From NCBI GenBank assembly GCA_023374025.1, contig SIJG01000114.1, positions 280,322 to 344,321 of the forward strand: 64,000 bases of DNA. The letters run 5' to 3'. Made by a program: the position numbers and the translations under genes. Positions 50,651 through 62,703 of this stretch are shown one piece after another. Origin of the DNA: Heterodera schachtii (lineage: Eukaryota; Nematoda; Chromadorea; Rhabditida; Heteroderidae). The notes below the pieces were generated by a model, which was not told the origin of the DNA, searched no databases, and worked only from the letters and a program-made list of their open reading frames with translations. Every line of letters starts with the position of its first letter. Positions within the stretch are counted from its first letter, which is position 1.

Positions 50651-53414
50651 GAAGATTACTATGTAATAATCAATAATTAATAAATATTTTAAATTTAAAG
50701 CGATAATCTCTATTTATAAAGCGTAGAATATTTGATTGAATTATAATAAAACGGCTGCCTGCATTAAACAAATGAAAAGATTATTGAAATGCTTTGAAAT
50801 GCTGGCACTTAACAATGAAAGGACTTAACTGATAAAAACACGCATTTTTTGTATTGGCGGCTAAATAAAATTCACATGAAATTTACGTGATTTAAATTCA
50901 AATATTCTTGCATATTCGTATATATTAATTTAAATAAATATTAATATTTTCCTGATGCAGATTATATACTTTATTCACATATAAATTTTCATCATATATT
51001 TTTGTTTTTCTATAATCCAAACACTTATTAATTTTAAGTATTTATAAAAATAAATTAAATTGATAAATTGTTATCTAATATATTATTTTCAAGGATTTGA
51101 TTTTTCTTTTTAGTTTATAATTAATTGCCATTTGCTTATTTCATTCATTTTTTCTTTTACTCTTATTTTTCTGAATTAACTATTATAATTATAGTTTTGT
51201 AAAAATTTTTTAAAATCTTTCAATAAACTATAACATCAACAACAATTTTTAAATAAAAAAAATGTAATTTCTATTCTCATGAGGAAAATACTTTAATTTG
51301 AAATAGAAATTGGGCCCAAAGTTCAAGTTAAATATTATGCAACAAAATTAATTTATTAAAAATATAAATATTTTTTCAATTAATTATAGCATATATGTAT
51401 GTATGTTTGTTATCAAGTTCAATAAAAAAATTGCTTTAAATTTAATCTAATTTTTGAAATTTAATCTTTTTATATTTTTGCTTTTATTTTATTAGCTTGC
51501 TTTTTCAAAAATTACGTGGGTATTTTTTTGTTTAATAATTAATTCTTCATCAAAAATTAATTTTAATTAATTTAACTATTTGCATACATTTTGTACTAAA
51601 TGATTTTTTATGAATCTATTAATTTGACGATTATGTGATTTCTTTAATTTTTATATTTATCATAATTTTACTATGTGGCATTTCAAGGTCATAATTGTGT
51701 AGTATGTGACATTCAAAAAATGGGTTTTTCTAAAATAAACTTTTTTTTAAATTTTATTAATTTAAAAAGTTTAAATTTCAAATTAATTAATATTTATTGT
51801 ACATTGAACGAATTTAAACATATCTTATCTTTTTACAATTAAATAATTACTTAGCTAAATAGCTTTTTAGAATTAATTTTAGAGAATTTATTTGAAAGAT
51901 ATAAATAATGTAATTAGGTTTCTTATTCAACTTTCTCTATTTGGACAAGCTAAAAGCTTATTTAAAATATGCGCTAATTAAAAAAATTACATTTTTATAT
52001 TTCTTTTATTCAAAAGGGATTATTTGCTATTTATAAACTAATTTAAATTGATTAGTTTAAATAAGTATTAATAATCCATTCTTTTCTGTTTAATATGCAT
52101 TTAAACTACTATTTGAGTAAATTAATATTTTATTTTAATCTTTTTTTACTGTTTTATTAACATACATTATTACATCGTTATACATATATAAAAAATATGA
52201 ATTATTCGAAATAATTGTTATTTTTTGTTTTTTAATCTCTTTTCTCAAAATGTTAATTTATTTCTGTACATTCTTTAAAACATTTCCTTGTACACTTTTT
52301 TTATATTATGAATTTATGATTGGTACGGCGACTATTTTCAAAAGTTAAATGGACTCAAATATATCAAATTTCGTTGCCGGACTCATTCTCGACAAATGGA
52401 AAGAAGTGAAAAGATGAAATTTTTCCCATTAGAAAAATTTTCCTATTATAATAATTAAGAAAATTTTATAGCTTACATATTACATAATAAGTGTTTTTTC
52501 TTAAATTATTTCAAACCTTTTTAAATATTGGCAAATTTTTATTAATGAATTTTAATTTATTTCTTAGTTATTTATTTTTTTATGATTATTTTTACTTATT
52601 GCATAATTTGTTCAAATTACCTTGACCACGTCATTTTTTTCATATATCATACTTGTGTTAGAGTTAATTAAATATCTTTTTAAATAGTTTGGGTCTTTAA
52701 AGATTTAGAATATTTTTTTAAATAAATTACTAATTCATATCTGCTTATTTTAATTTTTTAATTACTACTAACTTGCAGTTTAAATACTCCTCTGATAAAA
52801 AGTGAAGTTTTTGAAAAAAAGTTATTTTTTATATAAATTTTTGAAAAAAAACTTAATTTTTTTTTTCTCCATATTATTTATTATGATTTCATTGTACGTA
52901 CCTTCTGCTAACAATTCAAATTTATTGCACGCCAAACACTATTTAATTCCTTCATTCTATTTTGGTATTTTTTTCGCGTAGATTCTCACTCAGTAATGCT
53001 TATTTCAATTCTAATTTATATTTTAACTAAAATTGCTGAAATCTCATTGTATACAAATGATAAAGTTTAATTTATTTAAAGGAATAGGATTCATATTAAT
53101 ATTTAATTATGAAGTGTGATTAATAAAAAAATATGTCTCATCGGAATTGATTATTTTCTTCCAAGACATTTTCGAAAAAATATTTGAATATTTGAATATT
53201 GCCAAAACAGAAAATAAATTACCAAAGGGACCAAGGAAGAGAAAAGCAAACCCATACTTTATGGCTTCGAGAATTCGGTGAAACAATTTTTTTTATATCA
53301 CATTACTGTTTAAAAAATAATATAAGAAAATGACTACTCTGAAAAGTAAATTAAATATTAATCATCAAAAAATAAATAAAGTTCATTTGTCTTGCAGAAA
53401 AAGTGATTGACTGG
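50651..53414. other. AT-rich intergenic DNA, nothing supported
   Basis: No open frame over 60 codons, no GC islet of note, and no repeat that I could match elsewhere in the window. Confidence 0.5.
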
Positions 53415-54228
53415 TTAGCCTACTTTTGCGCCGCTCAGCAAAAAAGACAATTGCGCCGCGGACATTTTCGCCGTGCCATTTGCGCCGCGACACTTGCGCC
53501 GCCTAACAAAAACGACATTTGCGCCACAACACTTGCGCCGCTCATTAAAAATTTTATAAGACTGACCCAACAATTTTTCTAAGTTCGAATCGATTGATAT
53601 TCAATCAAAAATCGCGAAATAGGGGCGAAAAATTAAAATCTGTGCTTTTTTCAAAATTAAAATCGATGTAAATAACTTTTTAACAATTTTAATGACAATA
53701 TACAAACATAAATTTCACCTTTTTGAATATAAAGCAAAAAATAATTTTGTTTTTCTTACAGAAAAGATAGGTTGGTGTTAAATGAAGAATTTTCGTGTTA
53801 AATTTCTCAGTGAATTAAAAGCCGAAGAAAAAAAACTAAAAATCTAAAAATCCCCCAACCCCCCTACTCATCAATTCCAACTATTTTTTGAGCTGTGGGC
53901 GGTCAAAAATCCGTGAGTTAGGAAGGACTAATTCAAACAAGTCAGTCTGTTTTAGTTGTTATGCTTCTTCATTTTTCATATCTTTGATGAATCTAATCAG
54001 TGTTAAGATTTTTAATGATTAAAAATAAAAAATTTAATGTCTATCTTTAAAACTAGTGATTTTTTGAAAATTTTCAATTCGTTATTTTTGTTGTTGGTTT
54101 TTAGTGTAAATCTTATTGATATTAGTGAAATTGAAATGAAAATATTATTTTTGACTGTGCGGCGCAAATGTCTGTTTTTGCTAGGCGGCGCAACTGTCTG
54201 CAGCGCAAATGACGCGGCGCAAGTGTCA
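53415..54228. mobile_element. Terminal-repeat element built from TTGCGCCGC motifs
   Basis: The left end (53421-53545) carries about seven imperfect copies of a unit like GACATTTGCGCCGC, some separated by CAGCAAAAAA or CTAACAAAAAC spacers. The right end (54155-54228) carries four in inverted orientation, with the matching spacer TTTTTGCTAG. The interior, about 600 bp, has no transposase. The overlapping frames at 54012-54279 on both strands span the right repeat and are not genes. Both boundaries are uncertain because no target duplication was found. The unit shares ACATTTGCG with the element at 58599-59930. Confidence 0.7.
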
Positions 54229-56929
54229 TATATTAAAAATAATGAGGTTAAGAAAAAGTTCTGCATTTTCAATATATAAAAAATGATTACGTCTGTTTTA
54301 AAAGATTTATTTATTAATAAAATAATTATTCATTTATTAATAAATATATATATATAATAAAAAAAATTGACGGAACTATATTAGAGCTCAAAGAAATAAT
54401 GAATATAATTATTCCAACTGAATTCCAGCATTAAAATAACTTTCATTAGAACATTGAAATTTTTTAGAAAAAGAACTTAATAATTAAAGCATGTTTTTAA
54501 TAAATTTGTTTTAAAATAAACAATGCTGAATATCCACATAATTTTAAACCCGATTATTTACAAATATAAATAAATTTACTAATCACATGATTCAAACGAT
54601 GATGTGAACGAGAAAAAAAAAAATAAAATTTCTCTAAAATATAACATAATTATAGGAAAAATACCAATGTTATTTAATTAATACATATGCAGAAATATTT
54701 TTTATTTTTTTACAATATTTCTTTTTAACAGTAAAATATTCATCTATGTCTCTTTCTATATTAATAAATATTAAAAAAGAGTTACATGTTTTTTTTCCTT
54801 AAATCAATTTTTTGTTCTTCTCAATTTTTCTTCGGCAAAATGTATAACTTTACAAATTTTCATGCAATATCATTCATAGGCTAACTTTATTTTCTTGGGA
54901 TTTGTTATTAAGATGAAGATAAAAATTCTTACAAAATAGTAAATAAATTTTTTAATAAAATTTGATTCATTATTAGCCAAACTGCTATTTTGTAAAATTA
55001 TGTTGTTTAAGATAAAATTATTTTAATTCTTTTTTTTCATTTTATGTTATTATTTGTTTTTTGATTTAACTCACGAATTCTTTGTTTTATTTGGCTATTT
55101 TAAATCTTTTGTCTTCTACTGTTATTTAAAATTTCTTTTTCTAAACTCTTTTTGATTAATTTAAGATTAATGAATTTTCACCTTTCATAAACAGAATTAT
55201 TTTTGTTTCCTAATAATTTATTTTAGATAAATTTTCGTAATTATTATGGTATGGTTATATATTCATGCATGCTTTTTATTATCAATTTTAATGTTTAGAG
55301 AATTATCCAATAATATTATTCAAACTTTAATTTAATGCTTGTCACTTTAATACAAATTTGCCCATACAAATATGTACCACCTGCGACACCATTTAGTTTG
55401 GAAGCTGACCACAAACGTGAAAAAATGAAAAGCATAATCACAAAATTCTGTATTAAGGCTTTGTTGTTTGCTAGATAAGAAATTCTGAAAATACCTATTT
55501 TCTCAAGAACCCCTCGCAATTCAAAAAACATTGTCCAATAAAAAATTAAAGAGTTTGGCAACGAAATATTTTTCGCACTAAATTATTGTGCTATTTTGCT
55601 TTTTCTGAAAAATATTTGTTTTAGACAATTAAAAAATTAGGGGCTTAGTAGTGCTTCCTGAAGTGAAGTGGCTTTAAAATGACTTTGACCAATTCTGGGG
55701 GCCATAACTTTATGAAGTCAAAAAACCTAATGAAGTTCAAAAGGTGGGACTAATATAAGAGAATAAGCTAGCAAAGTTCCATTAAAATTGCGTTATTAAA
55801 TCACAAGCATTATTTAGATTGTTTTGAATTTTTAGTTTAAACATATTCCCCAATTTCTTTACTTTAGGTTTCGATTTGTTTAATTATATTTTTAATTTTT
55901 GGTATGAATTTTATTTATAACTTCAGTTATTTCTTGTATTAATTAATTAAAAATATTTATAGAATAATTTTTAAATTTTCTTGGCTCACAGTTGTTTTTA
56001 CACTGCGAAAACTTAACCAAAGAAATGTTTATTTTTCTTGAAAGTATTCTGACAATCATAATTATATGCTGGCACCCTTTAAACAAAAGATGAAATTATT
56101 TTTGATTTTTAATGTTATTAATATTGTCTTGCATCTGGAAATTTACTGTTTTGAGAAGTGACAAATCCAAACTCACATAAGATTGTCGTAAATCATAAAA
56201 TTTTCATTTTAAAAATAATATATATGATAAAAAAATAATTTATTTAATAATTCCCATTATTTATCAATTATATTGTATAATTAAGCTATTAATTTTATCA
56301 TTATATATTTTTAGATAATGCTTTTTTAAAAATGATTAATTTATTTAGCTAAAACTTTTATAGAATTTCATCTCGCTATATATTTAATTAAAAGTTTTAA
56401 TTTTTTTTATTTTTATATTAACAGAGTTTTTACTTCTTGAACTATAGAAAGCCTATGTGCCCGGCTTCGTGTAAACAATTCTTTATCTATTTATTTGTTT
56501 TAAATAAAAAGAATATGTTAAAACTGAAGTATTTCCAATATGAAGCTGGTTATGCTTATCATTTTACATTTCTTTTGTTTTATTTAATATTTTTCCCTTA
56601 TTAATCTATTATTATTACTTTTTTTTCGTAATTAATTATTTATAATTAAGATTTTATAGTTAATAACTTTGCTTGTATAATTTTTTTTTGTATATGTTTT
56701 TATTACCTTATATTTTACTTGTTTTAATGTTGAAAAGCCCAAAATATTAAAAAAACTTATATTATAAAAACATTTAATTGCTTTCAGTTGATATGAAAAA
56801 GCAAATTTTAATATTAGTATTTCTTTATTTTTGAATTATTATTTACAATTTATTGGTAAGGACGTTTATTTTTCTTAAAGATTTCATTCAAGTTATACTT
56901 TTTAATTCTTCCAAGGTAATATTTTCTGA
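54229..56929. other. AT-rich intergenic DNA
   Basis: No convincing gene. A minus frame at 55316-55561 (81 codons) includes a less AT-rich part (V-A-G-G-T-Y-L-Y-G) but has no partner exon or leader. A segment at 55640-55790 contains GGGGGCCATAACTTTATGAAG, resembling parts of the dispersed repeats. Confidence 0.45.
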
Positions 56930-57008
56930 TTCATTATAATTGATTCTTTTACTAAATTTATAGCTTTTTTAGAAGCATCAAGTTCGTTTTTATGGTACCT
57001 AAATTTAG

Positions 57009-58598
57009 GATTATTTTTGCATATTGATCACCCAAACAAATCCGAATCAATGGACTCATCTGATCGCTCTGATAAAATAAAAGAAATGCATATTGATCAC
57101 CCAAACAAATCCGTATCAATGAATTCATCTGATCACTCTGATAAATTAAAACAAATGCATATTGATCATCCGAATAAAACCGAATCAATGGACTCATCTG
57201 ATAGCTCTAACAAAACAAAACAAATGCATATTGATCACCCAAACAAATCCGAATCAATGGACTCATCTGATCGCTCTGATAAAATAAAAGAAATGCATAT
57301 TGATCACCCAAACAAATCCGTATCAATGAATTCATCTGATCACTCTGATAAATTAAAACAAATGCATATTGATCATCCGAATAAAACCGAATCAATGGAC
57401 TCATCTGATAGCTCTAACAAAACAAAACAAATGCATATTGATCACCCAAACAAATCCGAATCAATGGACTCATCTGATCGCTCTGATAAAACAAAACAAA
57501 TGCATATTGATCACCCAAACAAATCCGAATCAATGGACTCATCTGATCGCTCTGATAAAATAAAAGAAATGCATATTGATCACCCAAACAAATCCGTATC
57601 AATGAATTCATCTGATCGCTCTGACAAAACCAAACAAATGCATATTGATCACCCAAACAAATCAGTATCTATGGATTCATCTGATCATTCTGATAAAACA
57701 AAACAAATGCATATTGATCACGCAAAAGGATCCGTATCAATGGACTCATCTGATCGCTCTGACAAAACAAAACAAATGCATATTGATCACCCAAACAAAT
57801 CAGTATCTATGGATTCATCTGATCACTCTGATAAATTAAAAGAAATGCATCTTGATCACCCAAACAAATCCGAATCAATGGACTCATCTGATCGCTCTGA
57901 CAAAACAAAACAAATGCATATTGATCACCCAAACAAATCAGTATCTATGGATTCATCTGATCATTCTGATAAATTAAAACAAATGCATATTGATCATCCG
58001 AATAAAACCGAATCAATTGATTCTGTTCATTCAAATGAATCAATCGAAATAATTTTCAATGATTTATCTACACAAAAAACTTCAAACCAGATATTTTCAA
58101 ACGATGAAAAGCACTCGATTGTTCTGCGATTTATTGAATTAAAAGATAAATGTCTTTCTTGCGGTTATAATGGCCCAATTAACAATTTGGAAACAACAAT
58201 TAGTGACAAATTGGGCGTAAAACGTGGCACCATTCATTATTGGAAAGGAATTTTTGGTGTTAAACGTAAGTGTTCTAATTGCTAAAATAACGGATGATTG
58301 TTTTTTTTAGAAAAAGAAAAACTCTCAGAGAAAATAAATTTGAAAGCAAAAGTTTTAATTAAAAAGTATTTGATTGAACAAATAAAAAAGTTCAAGGATT
58401 TTAGAACTTCTCTCAATGCCAAATGTCAATTAAAATGCCGTCAAAAAGCAAAGAATGAAATTGTGAAAAAAATGTTAATTTTGAAATTAAATGGTGACAA
58501 TTCGACGAAAAGAAGCAGAAAAATTGGAAGTTCGAGAAATATTTCTTATATTATGAGTAGAGACCGACTAAAAAGAAATCACGAAAAAGGCTCTATAA
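57009..58598 (+). CDS. Tandem-repeat protein with a C-terminal HTH-like segment (partial at both ends)
   Basis: Exon 57009-58265, GT-AG intron of 45 bp, then exon 58311 to at least 58598. The first ~340 residues are fifteen copies of a 23-aa unit, consensus M-H-I-D-H-P-N-K-S-E-S-M-D-S-S-D-R-S-D-K, the last one decayed. The unit is hydrophilic, rich in Ser/Asp/Lys/His, and probably disordered. It is followed by K-H-S-I-V-L-R-F-I-E-L-K, a C-L-S-C-G-Y pair of Cys, and L-G-V-K-R-G-T-I-H-Y-W-K, which looks like the recognition part of a helix-turn-helix. Exon 2 is Lys-rich and helical. The start is unresolved: the array begins with TTG where the others have ATG, and the best upstream acceptor is TTTAG at 57008. 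A leader-like ATG at 56793 (M-K-K-Q-I-L-I-L-V-F) could not be joined in frame. The coding exon runs straight into the transposon at 58599. Function unknown. Confidence 0.65.
57018..58030 (+). repeat. 69-bp coding tandem repeat, about 14.7 units
   Basis: The unit starts ATGCATATTGATCACCC. Units 1-3 and 4-6 are the same three variants in the same order and look identical at the DNA level, so a 207-bp block was duplicated recently. Later units mix the same variants. Unit 11 has A-K-G in place of P-N-K. Length is always 69 bp, which keeps the reading frame. Confidence 0.93.
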
Positions 58599-59930
58599 CG
58601 CGTCCAGACATTTGCGGACGGACATTTGCGGACGGACATTTGCGGACAGACATTTGCGGACGGACATTTGCGGACGGACATTTGCGGACAATTTCAGGGA
58701 AAAAATAAAAAATATTCTTAAAAAATTAAAAAAAAAAATTCTGAAAACATGGAATGGAGACTGCAAAATAAATAAATATTTATTTTTGGCTTTTAAAGGT
58801 ATCATATTTTATTTTCACATCAGCGGCTATAAGTCATAGATCAACCATTCAAAATGCAAATCGGTAGTAAATTTTGTGCTCTTTCCAATGTGCCTACTCA
58901 AAATTTCCAAAAAAAAAAAAATCCAACCCCCTACGAATTTTTTTCTCGAAAAATTTCCTGTTTTTCAGTGTATTTTGGGTTATCCAGATCACCATGAAGG
59001 AGTGATCTGATCAAGTTGGTGCAAAAGACTTTTTTGATCAGAAATATGACCATGATGTGTGCTTAATCATGAACAAAACTTACTTTCACTATTTCAAATA
59101 ACAGTTCGTAAATTAGTCCGTTCGATTTTACAGACATTTTAAACTTGAAATGCCAATTTTGACCAAGTGTAACATGGGTCAAAAAATGTGCTTTTCCCCA
59201 CTTTGGAACATATGTATATTTAACAACAAGGTCTTTGTTTAAAAAAAAACAAATTTTTTTCTGAACAAAATGTATTCGATAGAAAAAAGAAAGGGCTAGC
59301 GTTGGAATTTCGGTTTTCTTTCTGAAAATTTTTGGGTTCTCTAAATGCTATCCAATTGAACACAAGAGCAAGAGTTGTCTAGGGTTCTTCCCCTACTATC
59401 TGGGAAAAAAGTCGGGGAGCTGGTATCAAATTCCCCGACAAGAATTATCTATAAGGCTAAATAAATTTTTTAAATGTTGGGGGGGGGCAAAAACTTGGTC
59501 GTCAAATAAAAAAAAATTTTTTTTTTTTCTAAAAATAAAAAGAGCACTCTCACCCGAGAGAGTGAAACAGACGACGTTCGAATTCCCCACACGGTGTTGG
59601 GGATCAACTCTTCTTTAATCACTTAAGGACCAGCATCTCACTTTGACCAGTGAAATTAATTCTTTGAAGTGTAAAAATAAAATATGATACCTTTAAAAGC
59701 CAAAAATAAATATTTATTTATTTTGCAGTCTCCATTCCATGTTTTCAGAATTTTTTTTTTTAATTTTTTAAGAATATTTATTATTTTTTCCCGAAATTGT
59801 CCGCAAATGTCCGTCCGCAAATGTCCGTCCGCAAATTCTGTCCGCAAATGTCCGTCCGCAAATGTCCGTCCGCAAATGTCCGTCCGCAAATGTCTGTCCG
59901 CAAATGTCCGTCCGCAAATGTCTGGTAGCC
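58599..59930. mobile_element. ~1.33-kb non-autonomous transposon with GACATTTGCGGACG subrepeats and 8-bp duplication
   Basis: CTCTATAA flanks both sides (58591-58598 and 59931-59938). The ends carry CCAGACATTTGCGG in inverted orientation (58604 and 59925), followed by about six tandem 14-bp units on the left (58604-58690) and about nine on the right (59805-59925). The long inverted arms continue to about 58812 and 59679, sharing GAAAACATGGAATGGAGACT. The centre has no transposase. It contains two small hairpins, at about 59431-59451 (GTCGGGGA/TCCCCGAC) and 59585-59602. An 8-bp duplication suggests hAT, but the 5-bp outer ends do not pair perfectly. Open frames across the arms (58593-58839, 59656-59997) are by-products. 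A shorter relative is at 62704-63083. Confidence 0.8.
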
Positions 59931-59938
59931 CTCTATAA

Positions 59939-60470
59939 TAGGCACCAAAAATTGAAAAAAGGCACGAAAAGCCAGAAAAAGGCATGAAAAAAGGCATTTA
60001 AATTTTTTAAAGGATTTTTAGGTAGCAAAACAAGTAAAACTTCATCAAAAAAACTTAATTTTCATCATTTAAATGATTATTAAATATTTTATTTTGTTTT
60101 TTGAATAAGGAAATTTTTAAACCTAAAATTTTTTATCAAGAAAAAAAAATTAATTTTTGCGAGCATTTTTAAGAAAATTTTTCATTTCTTTTGTATTTTT
60201 TCGGGTAATTTCTTAGGGGTGTATTTTTCCCGATTTGATTGTATTTTTTAATGGAATTTTTCGAAAAAACGTCAAAAAAGGCACCAAAACGGCAAAATGC
60301 CAAAAAAGTCATTAAAAACGTGAAAATCCCGAAAGGGGCAAAAAAAAAGGCATAAAAAAGTCAAAGTAAAATCTTCAAAGCAAGTGGAAAATGTGTTTTT
60401 TATGCTTAATATACCGGAAATAATGCGCAGAAAAAAAGGCATATGCCTCAAAAGTCGGTCTCTAATTATG
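59939..60470. repeat. Repeat rich in AAAAAAGGCA motifs
   Basis: Degenerate copies of AAAAAAGGCAC/AAGGCATGAAAAAAGGCA occur near both ends (59939-60005 and 60275-60450), with an AT-rich middle. It ends near GGCATATGCC at about 60439. The arrangement suggests another non-autonomous element abutting the first, but terminal inverted repeats and a target duplication could not be fixed. Confidence 0.4.
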
Positions 60471-60513
60471 AGTTTTTGTTTAGCAAATTTTGTTTAATAT
60501 TTTCTTTATTTAG

Positions 60514-60967
60514 GAAAAATGAGTGCTAAACAAAAATTGGATTTTGTCTGCAAACAAATTGCCCTTAAGAAAGTGTTTCCAAAAATGCCAAATTGTGAAA
60601 TTTCCACCATTTTAAACATACCAAATGGGACGATGAAAAATTGGCGAAAAAAACTCAGTGTACGAAATTATGGCTTTTTTATTGACCAGCCCAAAAAAGG
60701 TTATTATTTTATTTTTCTTTAAATAATTTTTAAACAATTATAACAAAAAAATGAATTCAAACAAAAGTTTACATTTTTTATTTTTGTTATAAAATTTTTT
60801 GAAACCTGGCATTTTTTTAATTTTAATCAAGGACAATTAGGGTAAACTATGCTTCTGAGGGAAAAATTTGATTTCACTTTTGACATATTTACTAAATGCA
60901 AAATAATATCATTTAATATTTAGAAAGAGTAAACCCAAAATTGAAAATTGGAAGAGAAAAACACTGA
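60514..60967 (+). CDS. HTH-like reading frame, two exons (second unit or last part of the repeat-protein gene)
   Basis: Exon 60514-60699 follows a good acceptor (TTTATTTAG). A GT-AG intron leads to exon 60924-60967, which ends in TGA. An ATG lies at 60519, five bases after the acceptor. The product reads M-S-A-K-Q-K-L-D-F-V-C-K-Q-I, then N-C-E-I-S-T-I-L-N-I-P-N-G-T-M-K-N-W-R-K-K-L, and ends K-K-E-R-V-N-P-K-L-K-I-G-R-E-K-H. The G-T-M-x-x-W core aligns with G-T-I-H-Y-W in the upstream gene, and both have an intron of the same phase just after it. It is either a small separate gene of 74 aa from that ATG, or the 3' part of the 57009 gene split by the transposon, which an acceptor before the ATG would favour. 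No family name can be given. Confidence 0.5.
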
Positions 60968-61553
60968 ATGGACACCACAGAGAATTTGAGGTATTTAAAA
61001 ATTCATTTAAAAATTTGTAAAAAATTTTATTTCTGCTGAGCGTGAGGAGAAACAAAGTGCGGATATGAGAAATTAAAGAAAAGAAAAAACTGAGGCTTTT
61101 TTGGATGTGAAAACATGGATGAAAAAAACGTTGAGAAATAAAAAATTTTGAAATTTAAAAATTTGCATTTTTTTTATTTTCAACTAATTTTTCCATTGCG
61201 CTTAAAGGTTGGCTTAATTTTTGGGCACTCTAAAATAAGATGCTTTTGACGCTGTAAAAACTCATAATAACCCAGCAAATTCTTTGTCATCCGGCAACCT
61301 CTGTTTTTAGAATACCATTAAGCCATTGCTAATTTTAAGCGTTAAAAAAAGACAAAATGTTTAAATATTCAATCATTTTTATATTTTTTATAACGGCACA
61401 ATTAATTTTGTAAAATTAAATGGTTACAATTTATTTTAACTTTAATTGCAATTTATTTTAACTTTAATAATCAATATTTCCATTTTAAATATTGCTTCCA
61501 GTTTTAAATTGAAAATAATTTTCTTGGCAATTTGTCATTTTCTCGAAACTTTT
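60968..61553. other. Intergenic DNA between the HTH reading frame and the TTL gene
   Basis: A possible extra exon at 61041-61076 (R-E-E-K-Q-S-A-D-M-R-N, stop) sits behind a CTGAG acceptor but is not in phase with the likely end at 60967, so I leave it out. Nothing else is recognised. Confidence 0.4.
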
Positions 61554-62634
61554 TCATGGCAAAATGTCAAAAAAGTCTTGGTAACGGTGGCTTCTTCGCT
61601 TCTTCATGGTCACGATCAGCTCGCGTTCCTCGTCCTTGAACACGGTCTCCAAGTTGAGCACACCGATGTCAAACGTTTTCTTTGGCGTCGCACTGTCCGT
61701 GACATATGAATTCGGAATTTTGAACTTCAACTTGCGCGAGCCGGGCTTAAAATCCAATTATATTTTCGAAATTTGGATATTTATTAAAAACTTTAATATT
61801 TAAAACTAATATAACTCAAAAAGCACAATGTTCTTACCTTAATCCCATCGTCACAATCGTGGTAGACCTTAAAAACAACGTCGATGTTCGTCAGCTCTGA
61901 GGTATGGCCAGAAAGTTGAAAGTTGCCAGTTGGGTCAGAATAACCTGAAAAAGAATTTTTGTTTAAGCCTTTAGTTAAGCATTAATAAATTTAAAATCCC
62001 CTTAAAAATATTTTTATTTTTTTTCAAAATATAAAAACTCTCATATTTTCGCTGTCCATTCTTTTACCGGCATCAAGTTGGTCATCTGGGTCGACACCAG
62101 CGTCTTCATCGTACAGTTTAACCCGAACGTTTCGTGCCGGTGCCGTGCCACACAGCAGACGTCCTAACAAAAATTTAAAACTAAAATCATGATTCCTCCC
62201 ACCCCGATTATTGAGGCACAAAAATGTGAGGATAGGTAGACGATTTTGATAAATGCGTAATGGCAATGACAATTTGGGAACTGGGGAAGAGGCTCAGAAA
62301 TCTCGAAGATTCGATTGGTGATTTTTGTCCGGGATTTGGATTTGAGAAATAGTCCCAAAAATGTTGGGGATTGGCATTTTTGAAGAAGCAGAATTACATT
62401 TTGCACTTTTTTGACGTCTCATATTATTTTCGCGCTTTGAAATACTCCCATTTTTGAAAAATTGCCTACGCCTATTTTCCAATATTTTAAAAATTAGTTC
62501 ACATTTCTGTCGATTTATACCCTCTCTTTTTGAGTTAAATTTCCCGCACCTTTCACAGCGACGGATTGAGTTCGCGCATCAATCAAATAAAAAACAGCGA
62601 ACAACAGAAGGCAAAGTTGACGCAAAAGAAGCAT
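61554..62634 (-). CDS. Transthyretin-like (TTL/TTR-related) secreted protein, four exons
   Basis: Minus-strand exons 62634-62550, 62163-62068, 61944-61838 and 61745-61554 join in frame to 159 aa, all with GT-AG introns (93-386 bp). Residues 1-20 or so (M-L-L-L-R-Q-L-C-L-L-L-F-A-V-F-Y-L) form a signal peptide. The TTL domain follows: V-K-G-R-L-L-C-G-T-A-P-A, V-R-V-K-L-Y-D-E-D, then G-Y-S-D-P-T-G-N-F-Q-L-S-G-H, V-Y-H-D-C-D-D-G-I-K-P-G-S-R-K, and G-V-L-N-L-E-T-V-F-K. These are hallmark positions of the large nematode-specific TTL family, of normal length, with the two conserved Cys present. Family members are secreted. C. elegans TTR-52 bridges apoptotic cells to phagocytes, and a Meloidogyne TTL is reported as a plant-targeted effector (MjTTL5, from memory). 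The basic C-terminal tail (K-K-R-R-S-H-R-Y) is unusual to me. The exact role is unknown. Confidence 0.93.
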
Positions 62635-62703
62635 TTTAAGGCTAAATTTTCCGATAAAATTTTTTTGTGATAATCCGAAAAATAGGAAAAAGCGTCAGTT
62701 CAT

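Noticed and set aside
56958..57656. Minus-strand Asp/Gln/Tyr repeat frames and second plus-strand repeat frames
   Set aside because: A 69-bp repeat is divisible by three, so every frame free of stops stays open. The plus frame of 422 codons continues into a unique spliced domain, and the others do not.
58593..59997. Arg/Cys/Thr-rich frames of 70-113 codons at both transposon arms
   Set aside because: They are translations of the 14-bp terminal units and the inverted arms of the element.
61446..61803. Plus-strand frames of 65-87 codons over the TTL gene
   Set aside because: They are antisense to TTL exons 3 and 4, which are supported by family motifs and in-phase splicing.
62164..62482. Minus-strand frames of 62-80 codons
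   Set aside because: They lie in intron 1 of the TTL gene and show no family features.
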